From positions 19,726 to 83,725 of the forward strand of contig BRYA01000046.1 in assembly GCA_030267965.1 (NCBI GenBank): 64,000 nt of DNA. Direction: 5' to 3'. This document shows positions 52,001-62,059 of the stretch, one piece after another (position 1 is the first letter of the stretch; every line of letters begins with the position of its first letter). The position numbers were made by a program, and so were the translations under genes. The notes under the pieces are model-generated. The model saw only the letters and a list, made by a program, of their open reading frames with translations. It was not told the DNA's origin and made no database searches. Source of the DNA: Triparma columacea (taxonomy: Eukaryota; Sar; Bolidophyceae; Parmales; Triparmaceae).

Positions 52001-53464
52001 GTCCGACATTTTCTCCCTTGGTTGCGTGTTCCATTCCGTCATATGTCCGACGTCCCACCCCTTTGGGAACTGGTACGAGAGGGAGGCGAATATTATTAAT
52101 GGCAACCCTGTGAAGCTGGGGGAACTCAAGGCCAGGGATGAGACTGCTTGGGATTTGGTCAAGGGTATGATCCACCATGACCAATTAGCCCGTCCTTGCG
52201 CTGCTGCCGTCTGCGCCCATCCTTACTTTTGGCCGCCCACAATCCGCATGTCCTTCCTAGTCGAGCTCTCCAACAGGCTGGAGGAAGACGGTCCTGTCTC
52301 CCCCCTCGCCCTCTTAATGGAATCCAACGCCAACCAGGCCATAGGGACTGACTTCACCGCTCGGCTGGATTCTGGACTCCTCGTGGACGCCGCGAGGTAC
52401 AGGACGTACGACCAGGCGAGCGTCGTGGACTGCCTGAGGTTCATCAGGAACAAGAACAACCACGAGGGAAGCATCCCCTCAGGTGAGCCGAGATGCCGAG
52501 CAAAGGGACGAGCGAAGCGACAAGCGGGCGGGGGAATGCTATTCATATTGTGCACCAGGTGATGCGTTACGAATATTTTTCTCACCCAATTTCCCATTCC
52601 ATTTCACGACCCCCTGCACTCTTCTTAGATGTGAGAGGAAGGATCGGGGACCTCCCAGCCTACTTCAACAAGATGTATCCGTACATTGTGGTTCACTGCT
52701 GGAGGGCGGCTGCAGAAGGGATAGAGGGGGGAGACTCCTTCGGGGAGAGGTGGGGGCTAGAGCACGGGCTCGACAGGGCGGTTCATGGGGTGAACAGGAG
52801 CAGCAGTACCGGCAGCATCAAGCAGGGAGGACATGGTGGAGGAGGAGGAGGAGAAGAAGACTGGGAAGATGCAGGGGACAACGAGTCTCATGACGGGGCC
52901 AAAGAAGTGAGATCGACTATTCACAAGAAGGATAGCGCAGGATCCATTTCTGAGCCCATGTCATGCGTGATAATATGGAGTGGTTCCGATGCGGCAAAGA
53001 ATTACGGTGGTGGGAAGGGATGGCTCAGGTCCGAGGCCGAGTGGGAGGGCCGGGTGGAGGAGACACTGACAAAGGAGGCTGGGTGGACAGGCGCTGACAA
53101 GATGGATTCCAAGTTCAGGACGAGGCTCTGCACCAACTGGATGAGGAGCGGAGGGACCAGGTGCGCAATGCGCCAGAAAGGAAAATGCGTCTTCGCCCAC
53201 TCCCCCTGCGAGCTCCGCGTGAAGGAGGGGAAGAGGCAGAGGTGGGGCACACTGGTCAACAACGAAGGGGAGTCCTCGAACCCCAGGGCAAGTGGAGGAG
53301 AAGACACATTCTCTGCCGCGATGGACGTTGAGCTGCAAAGGCTCGAGGAGGGAAAATGGGAAGGGAAGGGAAGGGGCAGGGGCAGGGGCAGGGGGGGGGG
53401 GGGGGGATCAGGAGGAAGAGGAAGGGGGAGGGGAAGGGGAGAGAGACGGAAACCTGTCAACTAA
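49058..53464 (+). CDS. IRE1: IRE1 unfolded-protein-response kinase/RNase with C-terminal CCCH zinc finger and RGG tail
   Basis: ER stress sensor. Six exons: 49058-50041, 50136-51203, 51310-51632, 51737-51842, 51969-52482 and 52629-53464, all in phase, 1276 residues. Order: luminal beta-propeller-like domain (starts ALTMDGSIHGLSPSTGKIMW); one membrane helix near residue 533 (WLPPLIALLAVAWFEY); kinase from about 613 (GYGGHGTVVYSG, AVKRML, HRDLKPQN, DMG in place of DFG as in plant IRE1, GSVGWQAPEV); KEN RNase domain (YRTYDQASVVDCLRFIRNK, with Asn and His of RNKxxH kept). Unusually, the same last exon continues for over 200 residues with a CCCH finger near 1160 (C-x10-C-x7-C-x3-H, then CELR) and an RG/RGG-rich end. 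No signal peptide is visible at the annotated start, so a short first exon may be missing. A 16-base G run lies in the last exon. Confidence 0.9.
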
Positions 53465-54203
53465 CATGTCTGTTGTTATTATTTGTACTATGCTAACCAT
53501 CATTGTCACTTCTCTCTCTCATAGTCCTCTTCTGCCGCTCCCGTTCAATCTGTCTTGACCGCGAGGAACCTAAGTTGTGCCACACAGTTTCATCACTGCT
53601 ATTGCTTGTGCCAACCTTTTCGCTGTGGAAAGAAGGGAGAGGGCCGAAGTAGTGCGGGTGAGATGGATAGAACAGCACACTCTTGTTTGCACCGAGCCCT
53701 ATCCGGTACCTCTTAATTTCCAGCCAGCACAGTTAGCACAAAAAACTCATGAAAACGGCATCTCGGGCAGGGTTAAAAAGATTTTCCAGATTTTCTCTTA
53801 CTTTTTTGCACCCCCCGTGCCAAACAGGGAGTCTATTGCACGCGTAAAGAGATTACTCAATGGCTTCGGCTTAGTTTTTAGGGAATTATCGTCAATTGGT
53901 GCTGTTTTCCTTGACTTGTTACTTTGATGTTCACCGAACATCTTGATGATAGATATTGGTAGTTGATGGACAAGAACAACGAATTTCTATCGCGGACCTA
54001 AAGAGACCGACTATTCCGATGAAACTACTTAGTGTTCACAAAGTTGTCAATGGGTTAGAGTTAGGGTTAAACCCCGAAGTTTTGTGTGATCAGTTTATTG
54101 CAATTTTTTGGATTGAAACGGAGTTGGGCAAGTCATCTGTTTGTGCACAACCAAGTGGCCAATTGCCAAAAAAAGTGGAAGATGATCATAAAATAACACA
54201 CAA
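53465..54203. other. Spacer between IRE1 and the Rab gene
   Basis: About 740 bp between convergent genes. It has a gttagagttagggttaaacc stretch near 54055. Open frames here (for example 53577-53927) have no recognisable features and I do not call them. It could hold UTRs of both neighbours or a small RNA, but I see no direct sign. Confidence 0.4.
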
Positions 54204-54988
54204 TTAGGCAATTACGCAGACATCCGCCCACAAGCTGTTTGCCGGGGCTTCCTCGGGTTTGATGAGGTTTATTTTGTCCCTTCTTTTTCGGTTCTGCTGG
54301 AGGGAGAGGAGTGGAGAGAGTGAGAAGGAATGAAGCGGTTGCATGCAAGAAGTGTGACGTATATATTTAGATATTGCCCTGCGCTTCTCACCTGAGCTTG
54401 CCTTTTTTTGAATTCCACAACTTCTTCCCTCTTGAGGCATTCTCTCACGACATAGTTGAAGCCGTCATCGACTCCCCCCCCCTCCTTCGCTGAAGTTTCG
54501 AACCAGCGGGGTATATTGCTCTCCTTGCAGACTTGCTGGATGAGCGCCCCAGTTTGGAGCTGGGAGGATGTGGGGGGCAGGTCCGACTTGTTACAAAATA
54601 GCAGGATGGGAACTTCGCCGCCCAAGCACCGGTCCACCTCATTCTTCCACTCCTTCACCTGCATCACCGTTTCTTGTCGGCTCACATCGCAGACTATGCA
54701 GACCCCGTCAGCCTTGTTGAAGTACGCCCTAGTCAGATGGGCGAAGCGGTCCTGGCCGGCAATGTCCCAGATCTGGCACCTTACAGAGACGACCCCTCCA
54801 GAATACTTTATCGAAACGTCCCTCTTGGTGTAATCAGCGCCCACGGTGGTCTCGTAAATGCTTGAAAAGCTCCGGGAGGTGTAACGCCTAATCAGGGACG
54901 TTTTCCCAGAGCGGGGAGAGCCCAGGATTAGGAACTTTAGGGTTAGGGAGGGAGGATTCGGTGGAAGGGGTGGAGGAGGCGGGGGCAT
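54204..54988 (-). CDS. Rab32-like small GTPase ending in a CaaX box
   Basis: Small GTPase of vesicle traffic. Exon 54392-54988 and exon 54204-54296 (or -54293; two AG acceptors three bases apart) join in phase 0, giving 229-230 residues. A Pro-rich leader (MPPPPPPLPP) precedes the G domain: GSPRSGKTS (G1), TTVGADY (switch I), WDIAGQDRF (G3, Rab32-type IAGQ), CNKSDL (G4) and ETSAKEG (G5). The DVSRQETVMQVKEWK region also fits Rab32/38. The C-terminus is unusual: instead of a double-Cys Rab end it reads SLWADVCVIA, so the last four residues form a CaaX box for farnesylation. Without splicing, the frame ends in a tail with no Cys motif. Rab32 types act at mitochondria and lysosome-related organelles in animals. 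Confidence 0.85.
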
Positions 54989-55877
54989 GGTGGGGTGGTG
55001 GGGCGAAAGGAAGTCCAGCTAGGTTGGGGAAGGGGGGAGAGGGGGAGGAAGTAGGCACCGTTAGGCAACTTTAGTTGTATGTCGGAGTTCTCGCTTGCGC
55101 GGTAAGCGACTTTGACAGTTTCCCCCCCCAAAACCTCACCTCCTCCTCCCCTATTATCTTCTTCTTTTTCATCCTTGTAGCACACTTCGACCGCTTCGGT
55201 CGTCGTTGATTCAGCCCTCTGGACACAGAAGCATTCACATTCACATTCGCATTAACATTAACATTCGTGATTGATACTCCTGAACCACCTGAAGTTGCAG
55301 TCGTATTGGTAAAGGCCGTTGAAGATTGTTTCAAATTTATTGCCGTTTCGTCATCAAAACCAAAAACTGATCCAAGCCTCCCACCTTTCTCCCCCGACCC
55401 CTCCCCGTAAGTCGCAACGTTCATCTCAGAAAAATTGGTGACTGGCGAAAGGGACACAGCTGGAAGTGGTAGGATAAATTTGCCTTACAGAGAGACGGGG
55501 GAAGGAGGAAGAGCGTGGGACGTAACAGTCAACTAGATCCCAACGACAGCTCAAAATGAACGTCACCTCTTCCTCAGAACAGTAGCCCAGGTCCACACCC
55601 AGTCGAAGCAAAGTCTCCCCCTGCCAAATTCTCAATACAGGAGTCGTTACAGGACAAATGCGTTGGTTTTAGATGATATATATGGCCAAGATAGTTATAT
55701 ACGTAATCAGTATCTGATTTCTTCGAGCAGAAGTATAAGAAATTCAAATCCACTTCCTTTTCCGAGAAGAAAATCAGAGAGCGCTGGGACTCGCCAATTA
55801 TCTGCAAAACTAGACAAGGTTTCTTATTTCATTCACCCTTAACACCCTTAACACACTACGTGACTATACAAGTGGCC
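54989..55877. other. Unresolved region between the Rab gene and the PDZ gene
   Basis: Several minus-strand open frames cover 55071-55807. One (about 55574-55795) starts right after a good acceptor (AGTTTTGCAG) and encodes LIFFSEKEVDLNFLYFCSKK and more; another (55071-55457) has Asn/Val repeats (NVNANVNVNA) and a basic KRSKCATRMKKKK stretch. They may be exons of one small minus-strand gene, but I could not find a consistent set of splice sites, and no family is recognised. Confidence 0.35.
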
Positions 55878-58800
55878 ATGAAGAGTAGTTACGATACCAT
55901 CTCGATAGTTTTGGCTAAGGTAGGTGTTGGTCTGTTTAAGAAACTAGTCACCCATCTCTTAGCCGTTTTTATGTAGACTTATATCAAGTTTTATAGCCAC
56001 CAATTTGCCTTATTCTGAGCCTCCCTTGAGACTACACTAGACGACACGGACCTTTTTAGACGACAGGCCCTACGTATCAAGGCGTTTCCTTCTCTGGTTG
56101 TTTGTGAGGAGGATGCATTCATGTCGATGAGAGAGAAGCGCAGCTTTCTTTTAATTGTGGGACTCTCTCTTAATGTCTTTATCATTGTTGTCAATTCTTA
56201 ACATCATCATCAATTCTAATATCCCCCCCGCATTCAACCCCCTCTTACTCACCACTCCACCACAGCCTATGGGTATCGTGTTCAGTGAACGCGGGCGTGA
56301 CAGAGGACTGTTCATTTCAGACCTCCCTCGAACTGGCGAGGCTGCCAGGAGCGGGCTTTTGAGGAAGGGGGACGTGTTGACGTACGTCGGGGAGACAAAG
56401 ATGAGCAAAATCGATTTCGATCAGGCGATGGGCATACTCGCAAACACAATCGGCACGTCTATCAGTCTCAAATTCAAGCGTCGCATACATGGTCAGGACG
56501 CAGCAGCCAGTCAGGCCCAGTCAAAGCAGTCCAAGTATTCCAAGTCGGGAAAGAGTGCTAACAAGAGCTCGAATTTCAAGAAGGTGAGTTTACATGTGGG
56601 AACACTGCGACGCACCTAAACCCTATCGACACCCCCTCACCCCCTCTTACCCCCCATATCCACCCCACCACAACCCTACAGAGAGCCAGCTCTAACAGCT
56701 CTCGCAACGCAAACCGCTCCAAGAACAAGACTATCAACAACCCGAGCATCACCCAGCAAATGATGGAGAACATTGAGATCATATGTGGGGGCAATGGCAA
56801 AAGTAGCAATTTCAACTCCTCGAACATGCCCAGTGCCTGCGGCGGCCTCTTTCAAGTCACTAAAAGCGGGAGCGCCGATACGACAGATTTGTCATACGCC
56901 TCCGGTAACTCGACGATCACCGACTACGAAACCATCCAATCGTCCTTCTATAGTTCCGATGGCGAGTCGAACGGGGAGAGGGAGGAAAACGCGACTATTA
57001 TGTCCGAGGGTAGCGCACCCGACCAACAAGGTGAGTGCAAATGGATGTCACGAGAGAGAACGTCGATCTATATCGCATTGCCAATCATCAAGCTGTGACT
57101 AACAACCCGCGCGCAGCCGTTTCCCCGATGGTGCGCATGAGGAGAGAGAATGGAACGAGCGATAACGGCATGGCCTTCAGCGGCGCTCCCGCAGGCGCGT
57201 CAGTCCCAATCACAGGGATGGGGGGATATGGCGGAACACCAAACACAAGGTAAGGTGTAAGAGCTGTGAGAGGAGAAAACGGGCAAAGCATACGTTATCA
57301 TCACATCTTCACACACATCTCCCTCATTTCTTCGACCATCGTCTCACTCCTCCACCTCCCTCCCCGCCCCAATCAAAGCGGCCGTTTCCAGCAGCAGGAT
57401 TCGAGCCCGCCCCTCAACGCTACCCCCCTCCCCCCATCGACCCCGTCGCCGAGCCAGCCTCAGACTACGTCCCACAGAGGCACATTCGCGGATGACCACG
57501 GCCGGGAACAATATCCCAACCAACCATCCCACATTCGCGGCGGGTGGTTGGGTGCCGGCTACCCGCAAAGACTTACTTCACGAGACCCTTCAGCCGAAAC
57601 TGTCCAGACGAAACATTCAGCGTACGCGTTAGACGGCCGTGTCGGATCTCCGCTTCCCCATGTCCTCAAATCGTCGTCAAACATTGACGCGAAGCAGCAA
57701 GGTAAGGAGGAATGATATTACCCCCCTCCCCCCCCCCCCCACCACCCCCCAACCTCCCCCTCACACCCTCAACCCCCCCGCCTAATCCCTCACAGTTGCC
57801 GCCATCCTTTTGAAGCACGAGCCTTCCCGGCTCCCTCTTATCAATAAGCTGATGAAAAAGTTTGAGGGAAAAGAACAGGAGCTCCTCGACCGTCTCAACC
57901 GGAGGTACTCAAAGCCCAAGGTCGAGCAACCATCTACCAAAGTTGTCGCTTCTACAGTTCTCACAGAGGGGGAAGCGACCCCTCCCACGACCCTCAACAA
58001 GCGCACCCAAAGCGCAGTCGCCGCAGAAAAAGCCAAAGCCTTCACTCGCGACACCATGACGGAATCGGCGACGAAAACTGTGGAAGTCAGAGATTTTGCC
58101 GACCTCTCGGGAAAAGCACCTCTCCCATCCTCGCCACCGGGTACGCCACAGATTCATGGCGACACAAAATTGTCCCCTCCCCCCTCCTCGCCTGCAACCG
58201 CCAGTGATAAGGCGACCGAGGAATCAGCAGAAAAAGGCAGCAAAGAGGAGAATCAACAAGACGTTGACAAGGGAGAAAAGGTGGACATGACAGCTAAGAT
58301 GGCGAGGGGAAATATGAAGGCTGAAAAATTTAAGAAGAGGGCGGAGAAGAAGATGAAGGAGCTGCACGCGAAGATCTCGAAACTAGTTAGCTTCGTGTAC
58401 GGAAACGTGTCCGATTCGGAACATAAGGCGAGAATGAAAACAATCCTTCGCGCTTACAAGGATCGCGAATTCGTCTTACTCAAACTCCTCGAGACAAAGG
58501 CCGAGGTTAAGATTGACAACGACAAGAACTCCTCGGAAGTCAAGGTTGGCATCCCCAAGACGATCTCGTACGTCTCAGACGCGGAGGACGCCGCCGATGT
58601 TGAAAGCATAGGGTCCGCAAAGAGCGGGAAGAGCAACAGAAGCACGAAGAGCGGGAAGAGCAATAGTAGCCGGAAGAGCGGAAGGAAAAGCAGGAGTCGG
58701 TCTCGAAGTAACGGCGCAACCAACAGGGACGAATTGTCTGTGTCCAGGTCGGGTCGCAAGGGACCCCCCAGGGCGCGAAAGGGTATTACGAAATCATCCA

Positions 58801-59297
58801 ACGGGGACGACGACACCATCAGCACGCTCAGCCAAGGGACGGCAAAGTTCGCCAGGAGGAGGCAGGACGCAAAGGTAGCCCTCACAAATAGCAGCAGTAG
58901 CAAGGAAGTTGGCAGTAGCAAGGAAGACAATAACAACGGGAGCAGCGGAAGCAGTGCAAAGGAGAATGCAAAGGAAAGCAGGAAAGTCAAGAAACGCAGT
59001 GGCAGTTGGCTCTTTGGCAAGAAGAGGGATAAGGGAGCTAAGGCCCCACCGAAGCTCGGCCTGACGCCTGTTAGCCCACAGAAGCAGGCGCAGACTCGCG
59101 GGTCGCCTGTACATTCAGCCGATAACAAGGGGAGGGTTCTCAGCCAAAAGTCTCCGGGAGGAAATGAAGGTACTACCACGAGCACCTCCAAACCCAGCAA
59201 AAAGGAGGCAGGAGGGGAGGAAAGGAAGAAGAGTCTTTCAAGAGGGAGTCACGGGTTCTTGCAAACCCTTGATATGACGATGACATCAGAGATATGA
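55878..59297 (+). CDS. PDZ-domain protein with long disordered tail
   Basis: Six exons: 55878-55919, 56266-56583, 56682-57030, 57117-57249, 57379-57701 and 57796-59297; all phases agree, 888 residues. The first exon is only 42 nt (MKSSYDTISIVLAK) but is needed: joined to PMGIVFSERGRD it makes a complete PDZ domain, followed by GLFISDLPRTGEAARSGLL and GDVLTYVGE. The middle is Ser/Asn/Pro-rich. A block near residue 390 (AAILLKHEPSRLPLINKLMK, then GKEQELLDRLNRRY) recurs in stramenopile proteins as far as I recall, but its function is not known to me. The rest is basic and Ser-rich with KSGKSNRSTKSGKS-type repeats. PDZ domains bind C-terminal peptides; it probably acts as a scaffold. Confidence 0.8.
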
Positions 59298-59390
59298 ACG
59301 AAGGAGCAAGAGGGGGGGCAGGGGGACGACGAGATCTTTATCATTAGGGAAAACAAATGCAACTATTATAACAACAACAACGTTTCGTTT

Positions 59391-61777
59391 TTACGTCCCC
59401 ATTTGAATACCGACGCAATCCAATTGCAGGATGTCACATTGACAGTCCAACATTGTGCTTACGCTGGGATTGGTGCGGCCGAAGTCACCAGTTACAAACT
59501 CTTTCACGTATGCCCCCGCGGAGGTCGCAATCCATAGTCTGAAAAAATGATTGTTTATCCATTCCGTCCTTCGGTAGAGGACCTCTCGTGACCTTTTCAT
59601 CGGCGCTCTGCGGTGAAGTACCCTTATTGGCGTCGATTGTATTATGGTCGTTGAAGACGTGGAGTCGAGAATGGCCCCGAGCTCATGGGAAGTGTGAGGC
59701 TTGGAGCTCCAGCAAAGGCACCCGTAGTGCTTCACCTGCGTTGCGCGAAGGAGTGAGGAGTTGGGGTGAGAATCGTGGGAACATGGCACGATGAAAGCTT
59801 CAAACAACGACATTTCTACAATCCTCTCATTTCTCAATGCCTCGGGGTTAAAAAGCTCGGTTGTTGTAAATCAGCATCGTCAAAAAGACTAAGCGATGGC
59901 GTTACCCTCAATGTTTTCGTCACCGGCATTGGATCTTGATGGGGGGAAGGGAGAAGGGGAGAACATCGGCGATTTATGAAACCCACCTTTTCTTCAGTTT
60001 CCTTCTGCAGACCACCAAAATCCTCACGGCCAACTAACTTGAGACTTCGAACACCAACCCCACCACCTCCGTCACCGTAATCCTCCCGACTTTCCCATCT
60101 CTCTCCGCCGCAAATAAAGTTTTCGATCTTCTTCAGCTCATCTTCGCTGGGAACCTTTGAGCTATCTGTGACCTCCAAAACAAAAGGCCGGCCACTGCCA
60201 CTAATTGAAAGCATCCTCACGTCCATATCTTCTCTCCCAGAGGCGTGAAACTTGATGCGGCCAAACTCTCGGTTCCGAAAATCGTTGTGGCTGCAAACTT
60301 TGATGACATCGGAAGATATCAACCGTGAGCATATCTCTTCTTCAACGCTGGTCAAGCCTTTACGAACGTTTCCCTTTCCCTCAAGATTAGGCACGAAGAA
60401 GGGGGTTTGGGCAGTGAGCCTACTCAGCTTAGTATATTTGCCTTTGATGTAAATTGGAGTCCGAGAGACGGCAAAAGCTGACGAGACAAGGGGGGGCGGG
60501 GGGGAATTGTCGAGTATCGCCCACTTTGCTGACGCCGGCTTTATGTCATCACGCGAGGGATGCGGATCGTGGTAGTAAGCCAGCGTGACGAGGGTAGCAG
60601 CTGGGTCTGAAGTTGACTGGGAGACCGAAATTACCTTCGCTGCAACAACGTGTCCCGTGGAATTGTAGCGAGGAGATTCTCCCCTTAGTACGCAGAGCTT
60701 CCCGGCCACGAGGCAGCGGGGGGCAGGCGAAGGAGTTGCGTAAACAGTAGCTTCGGGGGTCGGTGCGAGGGCAATCTTGGTTAGACCCTTCGAGGGATAG
60801 CACGCCTGCATATCGGCAAGATAGGAGCTCTCTGCGCCAAAGTTTGGTGGCAGGGGGGCGCCAGGCGGTGGACATACAACAGTGAGGACGGACGCACGAA
60901 GAGAGTCACCAGTCTCAGTGGACGGGGGGAGGATTTGCATGTCGTACTTGATTCTATTGAAGTAATTATCGACGAGGAAGGAGCGAAGAGAGGAAAGTCG
61001 GTCGGCGCTGGGAGACAAATCCCGGAGACTAGACTTTAAATCCTCCACCTTGACTAAGGACTCAGCGTATTCGGACGAGTCAACGTCGACCCCGCACTCG
61101 GAAAATAGCCTGCCCTCCAAATTATCAATCACCGAGCCCCCCGTGGAGCCAACAAGATTAGGGCAGTTCGTGCGAAGACGATTCTTCTTCTGAGTTTTCA
61201 GCATTGACCTCACGGCACCCTTTGACGGAGTTATTTTCAACTCAGGAGGGAACGAAGCGTGGGGAGAAAATATGCCAATGTGTGCCTTGAGAACTCCAGT
61301 GGGGTTGGAGGTGGAAGGGTGGGCAGGTGTAGGTGCAGGTGCAGGTATAGGGACAGTGACAAGGGGAAATTGGGCGACAGAAGATGCCAGGATCTCAATC
61401 ACAACACCCTTCACCGCAAGTTTTAGTCTGTCAAAGAGGGAGGAGGCTCGTTGAAAGTCCCCACCAACCAGCACGTAACTCGTTAAAAATATAATAGGAG
61501 GCAACGACACAGCCAACTCCGACGGAGACGATCTGAGGCTTTCATAAAGCTCAGCTGACGCAAGGGAGGATCCAGAAGTTGTGAAGTAATGGTCGTCACA
61601 AAACCTGATCATAGAAGGTGCTGTATTAGATCGAAGATCCGGCAACATGTTCAAGCAGAGCTCACAAAAAGGGAGATCAACGTAATCATCAGGACGTGGT
61701 AATCTCAAAAGCTTCAGACAAGCAGAACAAAGGGCATTGTTGTCCCGACCAAGTGTTGACAAGTCGTCTGTGCTCAT
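59391..61777 (-). CDS. PUS10: tRNA pseudouridine synthase Pus10
   Basis: Makes pseudouridine at positions 54/55 of tRNA in archaea and many eukaryotes. Exons 59987-61777 and 59391-59735 join in phase 0 across a 251-nt intron to 711 residues. The N-terminus has paired CxxC motifs (CSAC and CELC) of the accessory THUMP-type domain. The catalytic part has TPIYIKGKYTKLSR, SVEEEICSRL, the nucleophile Asp in SGREDMDVRML and RPFVLEV. Exon 2 supplies TPIRVLHRRAP and GAYVKEFVTGDFGRTNPS, the conserved C-terminal end of the family; without splicing this part would be lost and replaced by about 45 unrelated residues. The intron ends in TCCTTCGCGCAACGCAG. Confidence 0.92.
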
Positions 61778-62059
61778 TCCAGCGACTGTATTTTCACCCT
61801 AACAATTTCCACGTAGTGTAATCTAAGAGAATAGAACCCAAAAAATTAAACGATAACACTCCTCGGCCCGGATTCGGGCGTAATAGAGGCGACTTGTTTT
61901 GAGCACTGTTCTGGCCACAAAAATAACCCTGTCAATTGAGGACGATTCTAGCCCCGACTTTGTTGTACGAGCTCTCTTCAACATTTAACACTTGGAACTT
62001 CATATTTGATCGTTCTAAGCAAACTCGAAAGTTAAAATTACAACACCTCGGTCATTTCA

